This document shows, piece by piece, positions 49,952-60,477 of a DNA stretch of 64,000 bases; position 1 is the first letter of the stretch; each line of letters starts with the position of its first letter. The position numbers and the translations under genes are program-made. Source of the DNA: Yinghuangia seranimata. GTDB taxonomy: Bacteria > Actinomycetota > Actinomycetes > Streptomycetales > Streptomycetaceae. The DNA lies in contig NZ_JASAOI010000011.1 of the NCBI RefSeq assembly GCF_029953285.1, positions 124,001-188,000 of the forward strand, given 5' to 3'. Under the pieces are notes generated by a model. That model did no database searches. It worked only from the letters and a program-made list of their open reading frames with translations, and was not told the origin of the DNA.

Positions 49952-50977
49952 ATGGACCTCGCATACATCCCCAGCCCGTCCCGCGGTGTCGTGCACCTCG
50001 GGCCGCTGCCGCTGCGCGGCTACGCGCTCTGCATCATCCTCGGCGTCATCCTGGCCATCTGGCTGGGCGAGCGCCGGTGGGTCGCCCGGGGCGGCCGCCG
50101 TGGGACGGTCGGTGACATCGCCGTCTGGGCGGTGCCGTTCGGCCTGCTCGGCGGGCGCCTGTACCACGTCATCACGACGCCGGGGCCGTACTTCGGGTCC
50201 GACGGCGACCCGATCAAGGCGTTCGAGGTCTGGAAGGGCGGCCTGGGCATCTGGGGCGCGATCTTCCTCGGCGGCGTCGGGGCGTGGATCGCCTGCCGCA
50301 GGCGCGGGATCCCGCTGCCGGCCATGGCGGACGCGCTGGCGCCCGGCATCGTGCTCGCGCAGGCGGTCGGCCGCTGGGGCAACTGGTTCAACCAGGAGCT
50401 GTACGGCAAGGCCACCGACGTCCCCTGGGCGCTCAAGATCGACGCGGCCCACAGCCCGACGGGCGAGGCCGGGACGTTCCACCCGACCTTCCTGTACGAG
50501 TCGGTGTGGTGCGTCGGCGTCGCCGCGCTGGTGATCTGGGCGGACCGGCGCTTCAAGCTGGGCCACGGCCGCGCCTTCGCGCTCTACGTCGCCGCGTACA
50601 CGGTCGGCCGGTTCTGGTTCGAGTACCTGCGCATCGACGAGGCCGAGCACGTCCTCGGCATGCGCCTGAACAACTGGACGTCGATCCTGGTCTTCGCCGG
50701 TGCCGTCGCCTACATCGTCGTCTCGGCGAAGAAGCGCCCCGGCCGCGAGGACCCCGCGACGCTCAAGGGCACCCGCCCGTACGACGACGAGGACGACGAG
50801 GGCGACGAGAACGGCGGGGACGTCGGCCGGCCCGCGGCCGAGGAGACGGACGAGCCGGTCGCCGCCGCCGAGGACCGCGACACCGAGGGCGGCGACGCCA
50901 AGGACGGCGGGTCCGAGGACGACGCCGGGGCCAAGGGCCCGACGGCCACCAGGGTCGCCGGCGTCGAGACCGCCTGA
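49952..50977 (+). CDS. lgt: Prolipoprotein diacylglyceryl transferase
   Basis: This 341-aa membrane enzyme transfers diacylglycerol from phosphatidylglycerol to the lipobox cysteine of prolipoproteins. The signature GRWGNWFNQELYG is present, with GGLLGGRLYHV and YESVWCVGVAALVIW elsewhere. The last 90 residues are an acidic disordered tail (DDEDDEGDENGGD and following), longer than in enterobacterial Lgt. The start is ATG 49952 with no strong ribosome site; a TACCGT -10-like box lies 10 bases upstream. A hairpin follows the stop. Confidence 0.95.
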   Translation: MDLAYIPSPSRGVVHLGPLPLRGYALCIILGVILAIWLGERRWVARGGRRGTVGDIAVWAVPFGLLGGRLYHVITTPGPYFGSDGDPIKAFEVWKGGLGIWGAIFLGGVGAWIACRRRGIPLPAMADALAPGIVLAQAVGRWGNWFNQELYGKATDVPWALKIDAAHSPTGEAGTFHPTFLYESVWCVGVAALVIWADRRFKLGHGRAFALYVAAYTVGRFWFEYLRIDEAEHVLGMRLNNWTSILVFAGAVAYIVVSAKKRPGREDPATLKGTRPYDDEDDEGDENGGDVGRPAAEETDEPVAAAEDRDTEGGDAKDGGSEDDAGAKGPTATRVAGVETA

Positions 50978-51010
50978 CCGCCCCGACGCCCACCCTTCAC
51001 GCAGATCCGC

Positions 51011-51041
51011 CGCGGCGGCCCGGAACATCCGGGCCGCCGCG
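51011..51041 (+). terminator. Terminator after lgt
   Basis: A perfect 13-bp stem (51011-51023 with 51029-51041) closes on a five-base loop, followed by GTGTTCTG. Confidence 0.7.
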
Positions 51042-51195
51042 CGTGTTCTGACCCCTTGGCCGACTGTCCGGCCGTCCGATTTACGTCTCTGCCAGGCCGC
51101 TGACCAGCGGGTTCGGCCAGCCTCACCTTGCTGGTGGGGCGGGTGCGCCGCGCGGTAGCGTCGTGGGGACGCGAGCACCCGAGGAGGACCCAGAC

Positions 51196-52035
51196 GTGAC
51201 CGAGACCGGCGGCATAGGCGGCACGGCGGCGTCCGGGACCCTCCGCGCGGAGGTCGAGGCGACACCCGACGGGACGGCTGCGGACGCGCTCGTGAAGGGC
51301 GCGCTCGTCGAGCCCCAGTCCGAGCCCCGGTCCGAGCCCGAGCCCGAGATCGACCACACCCACCGCGACATCGCGGGCGGATGGCTGCGCCCCGCCGTGT
51401 TCGGCGCCATGGACGGCCTGGTCTCGAACTTCGCGCTGATCGCGGGCGTGGCCGGCAGCGACGCCGCCGCCAAGACGATCGCGATCACGGGACTCGCCGG
51501 ACTGGCGGGCGGCGCGTTCTCGATGGCGGCGGGGGAGTACACCTCGGTCGCCTCGCAGTCCGAGCTGGCCCGCGCCGAGGTCGAGATCGAGCGCCTGGAG
51601 CTGGTGCGCGCGCCGGAGGCCGAGCGCCGCGAGCTGGCCGAGCTGTACATCGCGCGCGGCCTGGACGAGGACCTGGCGCACCAGGTGGCGACGCAGCTGT
51701 CGCGCGACCCGGAGCTGGCGCTGGAGGTGCACGCCCGCGAGGAGCTCGGCGTGGACCCGCACGACCTGCCGTCGCCGTGGCTGGCCGCGGGCTCGTCGTT
51801 CGTGTTCTTCGCGCTGGGCGCGATCCTGCCGCTGCTGCCGTACCTGCTGGGCGCGACGGCGTTGTGGCCGGCGCTGGCGCTGACCGCGGCGGGCCTGTTC
51901 GGGGCCGGCGCGGTGGTGTCGCGGGTGACGGCGAAGCCGTGGTGGTTCGGCGGGCTGCGGCAGCTTCTGCTGGGCGGTGCCGCAGGCGGTCTGACGTACC
52001 TGCTGGGCATGGCGATCGGTCAGGGGATCGGCTAG
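51196..52035 (+). CDS. VIT1/CCC1 family iron/manganese transporter
   Basis: This 279-aa membrane protein resembles yeast CCC1 and plant VIT1, which move Fe(II) or Mn(II) out of the cytosol. The first segment carries LRPAVFGAMDGLVSNFALIAGVAG, followed by GGAFSMAAGEYTSVASQSE with conserved Met and Gly. A charged metal-binding helix region (residues about 120-180) precedes the last three membrane segments. The N-terminal 60 residues are acidic. GTG 51196 has GGAGG eight bases upstream. Confidence 0.9.
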   Translation: MTETGGIGGTAASGTLRAEVEATPDGTAADALVKGALVEPQSEPRSEPEPEIDHTHRDIAGGWLRPAVFGAMDGLVSNFALIAGVAGSDAAAKTIAITGLAGLAGGAFSMAAGEYTSVASQSELARAEVEIERLELVRAPEAERRELAELYIARGLDEDLAHQVATQLSRDPELALEVHAREELGVDPHDLPSPWLAAGSSFVFFALGAILPLLPYLLGATALWPALALTAAGLFGAGAVVSRVTAKPWWFGGLRQLLLGGAAGGLTYLLGMAIGQGIG

Positions 52036-52114
52036 CCGTTCCGGCGGGTCGGCGCGGCCGTCGGCCGCGTCGCGAACACCCTTGTCGCGTCGTTCACTTG
52101 GCGGGACCGTGTCG

Positions 52115-52141
52115 GTGCGTTTTTCGAAACTTTTCTGTCAT
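52115..52141 (+). promoter_or_regulatory. GlnR-like box 1 (distal)
   Basis: GTGCG, six bases, GAAAC, six bases, GTCAT. It matches the published actinobacterial GlnR pattern gTnAC-n6-GAAAC-n6-GTnAC in spacing, with GAAAC exact and two of the flanking half-sites imperfect. It lies 272 bases before gltB. Confidence 0.4.
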
Positions 52142-52335
52142 CGGACACCTTCACCCTGAAAACGATCACCTTCGGTACCGCGGATCGACCGTTTCGGTAA
52201 CAGGGTGGCCGGGAATGACCCAGGGGCGCGGCGGCGGAGATGGCTGCGGACTTGGGCATCGGCCCCGAGAATCACCCGCGATGTCCGAATGGCGAGACAA
52301 CGGTGTCTTGTGTTTCGGATGCCACAACTGATCGT

Positions 52336-52351
52336 GTAACCTGCACGAAAC
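52336..52351 (+). promoter_or_regulatory. GlnR-like box 2 (proximal)
   Basis: GTAAC, six bases, GAAAC. This is an exact match to the first GlnR half (gTnAC-n6-GAAAC), 61 bases before gltB. The partner half downstream is not conserved (GGGCC at the expected place). Confidence 0.5.
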
Positions 52352-52412
52352 CGCAGAGGGCCAACGTCGTCCCTGTTGCGCACCACACGCCACGACGACG
52401 ACGGGAGCGCCC

Positions 52413-55400
52413 ATGCCTCCTGCTGCATCCTCCACCCCTCGCCAGGGTCCGCTGTTCTCCGCGATCCCGGCCGCCCAGGGACTCTACGACCCGCGCAACG
52501 AGCACGACGCGTGCGGTGTCGGTTTCGTCGCCACGCTCACCGGCGAGCCCAGCCACGACATCGTCCAGCAGGCCCTCACCGTGCTCCGCAACATGGAGCA
52601 CCGCGGCGCGACCGGCGCCGAACCGGACACCGGCGACGGCGCCGGCATCCTCACCCAGCTCCCGGACGAGTTCTTCCGCGCGGTCTCCGGCGTCGAGCTC
52701 CCCGCCGCCGGCGCCTACGCCGCGGGCATCGCGTTCCTCCCCGACGACGACGTCCACGCGGGCCGCGCCAAGTCCTCCATCGAGCGGATCGCCGCCGAGG
52801 AGGGCCTGAAGGTCCTCGGCTGGCGCGACGTGCCGACCACCCCCGAGCTGGTCGGCACCACCGCGCGCGCCACCATGCCGCGCTTCGCGCAGGTCTTCGT
52901 CGCGGACGCCACGGGCACCCGCGCCGGCCTCGAGCTGGACCGCCTCGCCTTCTGCCTCCGCAAGCGCGCCGAGCGCGAGGTCGAGGTCTACTTCGCCTCG
53001 CTGTCGTGCCGCACGATCATCTACAAGGGCATGCTGACCACCGGTCAGCTCGAGCCGTTCTTCCCGGACCTGTCGGACCGGCGCTTCGCGTCGGCGATCG
53101 GCCTGGTGCACTCGCGCTTCTCCACCAACACGTTCCCGGCGTGGCCGCTGGCCCACCCGTACCGGTTCATCGCCCACAACGGCGAGATCAACACCGTGAT
53201 GGGCAACCGGAACTGGATGGCCGCGCGCGAGTCGATGATCGCGACGGACCTGATCCCCGGCGACCTGTCCCGGCTCTTCCCGATCTGCACGCCGGGCGCG
53301 TCGGACTCCGCGTCGTTCGACGAGGTGCTCGAGCTGCTGCATCTCGGCGGCCGCACCCTCCCGCACGCCGTCCTGATGATGATCCCGGAGGCGTGGGAGA
53401 ACCACGCCACGATGGACCCGGCCCGTCGGGACTTCTACCGCTTCCACGGCACCGTCATGGAGCCGTGGGACGGCCCCGCGTGCGTCACCTTCACCGACGG
53501 CGAGCTGATCGGCGCGGTCCTCGACCGCAACGGCCTTCGCCCGTCGCGCTACTGGGTCACCGACGACGGCCTGGTCGTGCTGTCGTCCGAGGTCGGTGTG
53601 CTCGACATCGACCCGGCGAGGATCGTCCGCAAGGGCCGCCTGCAGCCGGGCCGCATGTTCCTGGTCGACACCACGTCGCACCGCATCGTCGAGGACGACG
53701 AGATCAAGTCCGGGCTGGCCGCCGAACACCCGTACGGCGACTGGCTGCACGCCGGCCTGATCAACCTCGAGGACCTGCCCGAGCGCGAGCACGTCGTGCA
53801 CACGCACGCGTCCGTCACACGCCGCCAGCAGACCTTCGGCTACACCGAGGAAGAACTCCGCGTCATCCTCGCGCCGATGGCCCGCGCCGGCGGCGAGCCG
53901 CTCGGCTCGATGGGCACCGACAGCCCGATCGCCGCGCTGTCCGAGAAGCCGCGCCTGCTGTTCGACTACTTCGTGCAGCTGTTCGCGCAGGTCACCAACC
54001 CGCCGCTGGACGCCATCCGCGAGGAACTGGTCACCTCCCTCGGCTCGTTCGTCGGCCCCGAGGCCAACCTCCTCGACCCGACGCCGGCCGCGTGCCGCAA
54101 CGTCGTGCTGCCGTTCCCGGTCATCGACAACGACGAGCTCGCCAAGCTCATCCACATCAACGCCGACGGCGACATGCCCGGCCTCAAGGCCGCCACGATC
54201 TCCGGCCTGTACCCGGTCGACGGCGGCGGCGACGCGCTGCGCAAGCGCATCGAGGAGATCCGCACCGAGGCGACCACCGCCATCGCGAACGGCGCGCGCA
54301 TCATCGTGCTGTCCGACCGGCACTCGGACGCCGAGCACGCGCCGATCCCCTCGCTGCTGCTCACCAGCGCCGTGCACCACCACCTGATCCGCACCAAGAC
54401 CCGCACCCAGGTCGGCCTCATCGTCGAGGCCGGCGACGTGCGCGAGGTCCACCACGTCGCCCTGCTCATCGGCTACGGCGCCGCGGCGGTCAACCCGTAC
54501 CTGGCCATGGAGTCGGTCGAGGACCTGGTGCGCGAGGGCGTGTTCCTCCAGGACATCGCCCCCGAGAAGGCCATCCGGAACCTCATCAAGGCGCTCGGCA
54601 AGGGCGTCCTGAAGGTCATGTCGAAGATGGGCATCTCCACGGTGTCCTCGTACCGGGGCGCGCAGGTCTTCGAGGCGATCGGCCTCGCGGACGGCGTCGT
54701 CGCCGAGTACTTCTCCGGCACCACCAGCAAGCTCGGCGGCGTCGACCTCGACGTGATCGCCCAGGAGGTCGGGCAGCGGCACGCCAAGGCGTACCCGCCC
54801 AGCGGCATCGCGCCGTCGCACCGCCGCCTCGAGATCGGCGGCGAGTACCAGTGGCGCCGCGAGGGCGAGCCGCACCTGTTCGACCCGGAGACGGTCTTCC
54901 GCCTCCAGCACTCCACCCGCACCCGCCGCTACGACATCTTCAAGAAGTACACGCAGCGGGTCGACGAGCAGTCCGAGCGCCTGATGACGCTGCGCGGCCT
55001 GTTCCGGTTCAAGGACGGTACCCGCGAGCCGATCTCGATCGACGAGGTCGAGCCCGTCAGCGAGATCGTCAAGCGGTTCTCCACCGGCGCGATGTCCTAC
55101 GGCTCCATCTCGATGGAGGCGCACCAGACCCTCGCGATCGCGATGAACCGCCTCGGCGGCAAGTCCAACACCGGTGAGGGCGGCGAGGACCCGGAGCGCC
55201 TGTACGACCCCGAGCGCCGCTCGGCGATCAAGCAGGTCGCGTCCGGCCGGTTCGGCGTCACCTCCGAGTACCTCGTCAACGCCGACGACATCCAGATCAA
55301 GATGGCGCAGGGCGCCAAGCCCGGCGAGGGCGGCCAGCTGCCCGGCCACAAGGTCTACCCGTGGGTCGCGAAGACGCGGCACTCGACGCCCGGCGTCGGC

Positions 55401-56981
55401 CTCATCTCGCCGCCGCCGCACCACGACATCTACTCGATCGAAGACCTCGCGCAGCTCATCCACGACCTGAAGAACGCCAACCCGCAGGCGCGCGTCCACG
55501 TGAAGCTCGTCGCGGAGGTCGGCGTCGGCACGGTCGCGGCGGGCGTCAGCAAGGCGCACGCGGACGTCGTGCTCATCTCGGGCCACGACGGCGGCACCGG
55601 CGCCTCCCCGCTGACCTCGCTCAAGCACGCGGGCGGACCGTGGGAGCTCGGCCTCGCCGAGACCCAGCAGACGCTGCTGCTCAACGGCCTGCGCGACCGC
55701 ATCGTCGTGCAGACCGACGGCCAGCTGAAGACCGGCCGCGACGTCGTCATCGCGGCGCTGCTCGGCGCCGAGGAGTACGGCTTCGCGACCGCCCCGCTGG
55801 TGGTCTCGGGCTGCATCATGATGCGCGTCTGCCACCTGGACACCTGCCCGGTCGGCGTCGCCACGCAGAACCCCGAACTGCGCTCGCGGTTCTCCGGCAA
55901 GGCCGAGTTCGTCGTCAACTTCTTCGAGTTCATCGCCGAAGAGGTCCGCGAACACTTGGCCGCGCTCGGCTTCCGCACCCTCGAAGAGGCCGTCGGCCAC
56001 GCCGAACTCCTCGACACCACCGCGGCCGTCGAGCACTGGAAGGCGGCCGGCCTGGACCTGGCGCCGCTGTTCCACGTGCCCGCGCTGCCCGAGGGCGCCG
56101 CGCTCACCTGCACCACGGCCCAGGACCACGGCCTGGCCAAGGCGCTCGACAACCAGCTCATCGAGCTGGCCGCCGACGCGCTGGACAACGGCGAGCCGGT
56201 CCGCATCCAGCTGCCCGTGCAGAACATCAACCGCACGGTCGGCACGATGCTCGGCCACGAGGTCACCAAGCGGTACCGCGGCGCGGGTCTGCCGGACGAC
56301 ACGATCGACATCACCCTCACCGGCTCGGCGGGCCAGTCGTTCGGCGCCTTCGTGCCGCGCGGCATCACGCTGCGCCTCGAGGGCGACGGCAACGACTACG
56401 TCGGCAAGGGCCTGTCCGGCGGGCGCGTCATCGTCCGCCCGGCGCGCACCGCGACGTTCGCCGCCGAGGACAACGTCATCGCCGGCAACACCATCGCCTA
56501 CGGCGCGACCGGCGGCGAGATCCTCATCCGCGGCCGGGTCGGCGAGCGCTTCTGCGTCCGCAACTCCGGTGCCACGGTGGTCTCGGAGGGCGTGGGCGAC
56601 CACGGCTGCGAGTACATGACCGGCGGCCTCGCGGTCGTCCTCGGCTCGACCGGGCGCAACTTCGCGGCCGGTATGTCCGGCGGCGTCGCGTACCTGCTCG
56701 ACCCGAACGCCGACAACGTCAACACCGAGCTCGCCGACCTGGAAGAGCTCGACGACGCCGACCGGCAGCAGCTGCACGACGTTGTGCGGCGGCACTTCGA
56801 GGAGACGGGCTCCGCGGTCGCGGAGGCGCTCCTCGCGGACTGGGACACCGCGTCCCGGCGCTTCGGCAAGATCATGCCGAGGGACTACAAGGCAGTGCTC
56901 GCCGCCAAGGACGCCGCCGAGCAGGCCGGACTCTCCGAGTCCGAGACCGTCCAGAAGATGATGGAGGCGGCACATGGCTGA
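52413..56981 (+). CDS. gltB: Glutamate synthase large subunit
   Basis: This 1522-aa subunit takes glutamine and 2-oxoglutarate to two glutamates. The N-terminal Ntn glutaminase is cut before Cys34 of [16 protein letters not shown], so residues 1-33 are a propeptide. FMN-binding synthase-domain motifs include [13 protein letters not shown]. The 3Fe-4S cluster ligands are Cys1134, Cys1140 and Cys1145 in [15 protein letters not shown], and the C-terminal beta-helix is present ([17 protein letters not shown]). GGGAG is six bases before ATG 52413. gltD overlaps by eight bases. Confidence 0.98.
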   Translation: MPPAASSTPRQGPLFSAIPAAQGLYDPRNEHDACGVGFVATLTGEPSHDIVQQALTVLRNMEHRGATGAEPDTGDGAGILTQLPDEFFRAVSGVELPAAGAYAAGIAFLPDDDVHAGRAKSSIERIAAEEGLKVLGWRDVPTTPELVGTTARATMPRFAQVFVADATGTRAGLELDRLAFCLRKRAEREVEVYFASLSCRTIIYKGMLTTGQLEPFFPDLSDRRFASAIGLVHSRFSTNTFPAWPLAHPYRFIAHNGEINTVMGNRNWMAARESMIATDLIPGDLSRLFPICTPGASDSASFDEVLELLHLGGRTLPHAVLMMIPEAWENHATMDPARRDFYRFHGTVMEPWDGPACVTFTDGELIGAVLDRNGLRPSRYWVTDDGLVVLSSEVGVLDIDPARIVRKGRLQPGRMFLVDTTSHRIVEDDEIKSGLAAEHPYGDWLHAGLINLEDLPEREHVVHTHASVTRRQQTFGYTEEELRVILAPMARAGGEPLGSMGTDSPIAALSEKPRLLFDYFVQLFAQVTNPPLDAIREELVTSLGSFVGPEANLLDPTPAACRNVVLPFPVIDNDELAKLIHINADGDMPGLKAATISGLYPVDGGGDALRKRIEEIRTEATTAIANGARIIVLSDRHSDAEHAPIPSLLLTSAVHHHLIRTKTRTQVGLIVEAGDVREVHHVALLIGYGAAAVNPYLAMESVEDLVREGVFLQDIAPEKAIRNLIKALGKGVLKVMSKMGISTVSSYRGAQVFEAIGLADGVVAEYFSGTTSKLGGVDLDVIAQEVGQRHAKAYPPSGIAPSHRRLEIGGEYQWRREGEPHLFDPETVFRLQHSTRTRRYDIFKKYTQRVDEQSERLMTLRGLFRFKDGTREPISIDEVEPVSEIVKRFSTGAMSYGSISMEAHQTLAIAMNRLGGKSNTGEGGEDPERLYDPERRSAIKQVASGRFGVTSEYLVNADDIQIKMAQGAKPGEGGQLPGHKVYPWVAKTRHSTPGVGLISPPPHHDIYSIEDLAQLIHDLKNANPQARVHVKLVAEVGVGTVAAGVSKAHADVVLISGHDGGTGASPLTSLKHAGGPWELGLAETQQTLLLNGLRDRIVVQTDGQLKTGRDVVIAALLGAEEYGFATAPLVVSGCIMMRVCHLDTCPVGVATQNPELRSRFSGKAEFVVNFFEFIAEEVREHLAALGFRTLEEAVGHAELLDTTAAVEHWKAAGLDLAPLFHVPALPEGAALTCTTAQDHGLAKALDNQLIELAADALDNGEPVRIQLPVQNINRTVGTMLGHEVTKRYRGAGLPDDTIDITLTGSAGQSFGAFVPRGITLRLEGDGNDYVGKGLSGGRVIVRPARTATFAAEDNVIAGNTIAYGATGGEILIRGRVGERFCVRNSGATVVSEGVGDHGCEYMTGGLAVVLGSTGRNFAAGMSGGVAYLLDPNADNVNTELADLEELDDADRQQLHDVVRRHFEETGSAVAEALLADWDTASRRFGKIMPRDYKAVLAAKDAAEQAGLSESETVQKMMEAAHG

Positions 56982-58434
56982 CCCGAAGGGCTTCCTCACC
57001 ACCCCCCAGCAGCTGGGCACCCGACGCCCCGTCGACGTGCGCCTGCGTGACTGGAAGGAGGTGTACGAGGAGCGCACCCTGCTCCCCATCATCACCAAGC
57101 AGGCCGGCCGCTGCATGGACTGCGGCATCCCGTTCTGCCACAACGGCTGTCCGCTGGGGAACCTCATCCCCGAGTGGAACGACCTGACCTGGCGCGAGGA
57201 CTGGGAAGGTGCCGCCGAGCGGCTGCACGCGACCAACAACTTCCCGGAGTTCACCGGGCGGCTGTGCCCCGCGCCGTGCGAGGCCGCGTGCGTCCTGGGC
57301 ATCAACCAGCCCGCGGTCACCATCAAGAACGTCGAGGTGTCGATCATCGACCGGGCGTGGGACGACGGCAACGTCGCCCCGCAGCCGCCCGAGCGGCTGT
57401 CCGGCAAGACCGTCGCGGTCATCGGCTCGGGCCCGGCGGGCCTGGCCGTCGCGCAGCAGCTGACCCGCGCCGGCCACACCGTGGCGGTGTACGAGCGCGC
57501 CGACCGCATCGGCGGCCTGCTGCGCTACGGCATCCCCGAGTTCAAGATGGAGAAGCGCCACATCAACCGCCGCATCGAGCAGATGCGCGCGGAGGGCACC
57601 AAGTTCTACACCGGTATGCAGATCGGTACCGACGTCGACGGCGCGAAGCTGCGCCGCCGCTACGACGCGGTCGTGGTCGCGGCCGGCGCCACCGCGTGGC
57701 GCGAACTGCCGGTGCAGGGGCGCGAGCTGGGCGGCATCCACCAGGCGATGGAGTACCTGCCGTACGCCAACAAGGTGCAGGAGGGCGACCTGGTCGCCTC
57801 GCCCATCGACGTGGCCGGCAAGCACGTGGTCATCATCGGCGGCGGCGACACCGGCGCGGACTGCCTGGGCACCGCCCACCGGCAGGGCGCGGCGTCGGTG
57901 ACGCAGCTGGAGATCATGCCGCGGCCGCCGGAGGAGCGCCCCGACGCGCAGCCGTGGCCGACGTACCCGATGACCTACCGGGTCGCGAGCGCCCACGAGG
58001 AGGGCGGCGAGCGCGTCTACGCCGTCAGCACGAAGGAGTTCGTGGCGGGCGAGGACGGCCGCGTCAAGGCGCTGCGCCTCGTCGAGGTCGAGTTCGTCGA
58101 CGGCAAGCTCACCGAACTCCCGGGCTCCGAGCGGGAGATCCCGGCGGACTTCGTCTTCCTGGCGATGGGCTTCATCGGCACCGACCGGGCCAACGGGCTC
58201 ATCGAGCAGCTGGGCGTCGAGCTGGACGAGCGCGGCAACATCGCCCGCGACGGCCGGTTCGCGACCACCGTCGACGGCGTGTTCGTGGCCGGCGACGCGG
58301 GCCGCGGGCAGTCGCTCATCGTGTGGGCGATCGCCGAGGGCCGCTCGTGCGCGGCCGAGGTCGACCAGTGGCTGACCGGCAGCACCAACCTGCCGCGCCC
58401 GATCAAGCCCACCGACCGGCAGCTGCTGGTCTGA
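56974..58434 (+). CDS. gltD: Glutamate synthase small subunit
   Basis: This 486-aa NADPH-linked subunit passes electrons to GltB. 4Fe-4S cluster cysteines lie in the N-terminal third (Cys47, Cys50, Cys55, Cys59 and Cys98, Cys102, Cys106). The FAD-binding motif is [12 protein letters not shown] and the NADPH motif is [11 protein letters not shown]. The C-terminal [22 protein letters not shown] is typical. It overlaps gltB by eight bases, and TGGAGG six bases upstream serves the start. Confidence 0.98.
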   Translation: MADPKGFLTTPQQLGTRRPVDVRLRDWKEVYEERTLLPIITKQAGRCMDCGIPFCHNGCPLGNLIPEWNDLTWREDWEGAAERLHATNNFPEFTGRLCPAPCEAACVLGINQPAVTIKNVEVSIIDRAWDDGNVAPQPPERLSGKTVAVIGSGPAGLAVAQQLTRAGHTVAVYERADRIGGLLRYGIPEFKMEKRHINRRIEQMRAEGTKFYTGMQIGTDVDGAKLRRRYDAVVVAAGATAWRELPVQGRELGGIHQAMEYLPYANKVQEGDLVASPIDVAGKHVVIIGGGDTGADCLGTAHRQGAASVTQLEIMPRPPEERPDAQPWPTYPMTYRVASAHEEGGERVYAVSTKEFVAGEDGRVKALRLVEVEFVDGKLTELPGSEREIPADFVFLAMGFIGTDRANGLIEQLGVELDERGNIARDGRFATTVDGVFVAGDAGRGQSLIVWAIAEGRSCAAEVDQWLTGSTNLPRPIKPTDRQLLV

Positions 58435-58533
58435 CGCACGACCGGCGCGCGCCGGGCGGACCCTCATCCGCCCGGCACGCGCCGCCGCACCACCGCCGGC
58501 CGCAATGCCGGCCCCATACGCAGAACCAATCAG

Positions 58534-58566
58534 GGCCCCCGCGTCGTTATTGACGGCACGGGGGCC
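58534..58566 (+). terminator. Terminator of gltBD
   Basis: An 8-bp GC-only stem (58534-58541 with 58559-58566), extended by a GTC/GAC pair inside, followed by TTGTG. Confidence 0.65.
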
Positions 58567-58661
58567 TTGTGCATGAGAATTTCCCCCGCCGTTCAACAAA
58601 ATGTTGACCGGCATTTAGCGGCAAACCGGACACCGCCCACTCGTTACTTTCCGGTAGGAAC

Positions 58662-58674
58662 TAGGGTTGACCCA
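58662..58674 (+). promoter_or_regulatory. -10 box of pyk, probable leaderless start
   Basis: TAGGGT (58662-58667) is six bases before ATG 58674. There is no good ribosome site between them, so transcription probably starts at the start codon. Confidence 0.4.
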
Positions 58675-60098
58675 TGCGTCGAGCGAAGATTGTCTGCACC
58701 CTGGGCCCAGCCACCAACAGCTACGAGCAGATCCGCACGCTCGTGGACGCAGGCATGGACGTAGCCCGCTTCAACCTCAGCCACGGCACCTACGCCGACC
58801 ATGAGGAGCGCTACCACCGGGTGCGCAAGGCCTCCGACGAGTCCGGCCGCAGCGTCGGCATCCTGATGGACCTGCAGGGCCCGAAGATCCGCCTCGGCAA
58901 CTTCGCCGAGGGCCCCGTGCTGCTCGAGCGCGGCGACGAGTTCACCATCACCACCGACGAGGTCCCGGGCGACCGCCACGAGGTCTCCACGACCTACAAG
59001 GGCCTCCCCGGCGACGTCGGCAAGGGCGAGCGCATCCTGGTCGACGACGGCCGCGTCACGCTCGAGGTGACCGACGTGGAGGGCCCGCGGGTCCACACGA
59101 TGGTCATCGAGGGCGGCATGGTCTCCGACCACAAGGGCCTCAACCTGCCGGGCGTCGCGGTCAGCGTCCCGGCGCTGTCCGAGAAGGACATCGAGGACCT
59201 GCGCTGGGCGCTGCGGATGCGCTGCGACATGGTCGCGCTGTCCTTCGTGCGCAACGCTAAGGACGTCGAGGACGTCCACCGCGTCATGGACGAGGTCGGC
59301 TACCGCGTCCCGGTCATCGCCAAGATCGAGAAGCCGCAGGCGGTCGCCAACCTCGAGGAGATCGTCGAGGCGTTCGACGCGGTCATGGTCGCCCGCGGCG
59401 ACCTCGGTGTCGAGATGCCGCTCGAGCAGGTGCCGATCGTCCAGAAGCGCTGCATCACGCTGGCCCGCGCGAACGCCAAGCCGGTCATCGTCGCGACGCA
59501 GATGCTGGACTCGATGATCAACGCGTCCCGGCCGACCCGCGCCGAGGCGTCCGACGTCGCCAACGCGGTGCTCGACGGCACCGACGCGGTGATGCTGTCC
59601 GGCGAGACCTCGGTCGGCAAGTACCCGATCGAGACGGTCAAGACGATGGCGCGCATCATCTGCGCCGCCGAGGAGTCCTCGGCGCTGCAGGAGGAGCTGC
59701 GCTCGCTGCCCGACCCGCGCACGCAGGGCGGCGTCATCGCGTCGGCGGCCGCCGAGATCGGCGAACGGCTGGGCGCCAAGTACCTGGTGGCGTTCACGCA
59801 GAGCGGCGACACCGCGCGCCGGCTGTCCCGCTACCGCCCGATGATCCCGACGCTGGCCTTCACCCCCGAGCAGTCGGTGCGCAGCCAGCTGTCGCTGACG
59901 TGGGGCGTGGAGACCTTCCTCGGCGAGCTGTGCGAGCACACCGACGAGATGGTGCGCCAGGTGGACGCGTCGCTGCTCAACATCGGCCGGTGCAAGCCGG
60001 GCGACGTGGTGATCATCACGGCGGGCTCGCCGCCGGGTGTGCCCGGGTCGACGAACATGATCCGCGTGCACCACATAGGAGAAATGCTCACCAAGTAA
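58674..60098 (+). CDS. pyk: Pyruvate kinase
   Basis: This 474-aa enzyme makes pyruvate and ATP from phosphoenolpyruvate and ADP. It starts MRRAKIVCTLGPATNS and has the active-site block MDLQGPKIRLGNF. VIAKIEKPQAVANLEEIVE (catalytic Lys) and MVARGDLGVEMPLEQVPIVQKR are present, and the allosteric C-terminal domain ends in VITAGSPPGVPGSTN. A strong hairpin follows. Confidence 0.97.
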   Translation: MRRAKIVCTLGPATNSYEQIRTLVDAGMDVARFNLSHGTYADHEERYHRVRKASDESGRSVGILMDLQGPKIRLGNFAEGPVLLERGDEFTITTDEVPGDRHEVSTTYKGLPGDVGKGERILVDDGRVTLEVTDVEGPRVHTMVIEGGMVSDHKGLNLPGVAVSVPALSEKDIEDLRWALRMRCDMVALSFVRNAKDVEDVHRVMDEVGYRVPVIAKIEKPQAVANLEEIVEAFDAVMVARGDLGVEMPLEQVPIVQKRCITLARANAKPVIVATQMLDSMINASRPTRAEASDVANAVLDGTDAVMLSGETSVGKYPIETVKTMARIICAAEESSALQEELRSLPDPRTQGGVIASAAAEIGERLGAKYLVAFTQSGDTARRLSRYRPMIPTLAFTPEQSVRSQLSLTWGVETFLGELCEHTDEMVRQVDASLLNIGRCKPGDVVIITAGSPPGVPGSTNMIRVHHIGEMLTK

Positions 60099-60133
60099 GG
60101 CGCGGTGCCGTGACTTGGTGCAGGACGACGGCC

Positions 60134-60166
60134 GGAGGGGCCGGGGCCACGTGTCCCGGCCCCTCC
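60134..60166 (+). terminator. Terminator after pyk
   Basis: A perfect 12-bp GC-rich stem (60134-60145 with 60155-60166) with a nine-base loop, 35 bases after the pyk stop. Confidence 0.65.
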
Positions 60167-60270
60167 GCCCGTTCCGGGGCCGCATCACCCGGACGGCGGT
60201 ACGGGGCGGTGGCCTGCGGAAACGCCGACGGCCCGCGCCGTGGCGCGGGCCGTCGGGAGTGTCGCTGCGG

Positions 60271-60353
60271 TGCCGGAAGCGGGATTCGAACCCGCACGCC
60301 CTTGCGGGCAGAGGTGTTTGAGACCTCCGTGTCTGCCGTTCCACCATTCCGGC
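60271..60353 (-). tRNA. tRNA-Leu (anticodon CAA)
   Basis: On the minus strand, acceptor arms GCCGGAA and TTCCGGC pair, with discriminator A. The anticodon stem GAGGT/ACCTC closes on loop CTCAAAC, giving anticodon CAA for UUG codons. The long variable arm (TGCCCGCAAGGGCG) marks it as a class II leucine tRNA; GGTTCGAATCC is the T-loop region. No encoded CCA end. Confidence 0.97.
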
Positions 60354-60477
60354 GCGGCCTCGGGAGGCACCCTCGGGGGTGTCCGTCGGCCGGTCGCGCG
60401 GGTCGCCCTGCGCGAGGCTCACCATACCGCCTCTGGGTACCCTTCTGCCTGCAGGTATCGCCCGACCTAGGAGTGCT

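Larger units (their letters stand above)
52036..52412. other. gltB upstream region
   Basis: This 377-base gap holds a weak 7-bp hairpin after the VIT gene (52053-52059 with 52063-52069), two GlnR-like boxes (listed separately) and two copies of TTCGGTA (about 52171 and 52192). No gene is seen in it. It presumably holds the gltB promoter, but I cannot point to a clear -35/-10 pair. Confidence 0.5.

Noticed and set aside
52272-57509. A 1745-residue open frame on the minus strand opposite gltB and gltD
   Set aside because: It mirrors two clearly real genes; composition is Arg/Asp/Val-rich without motifs.
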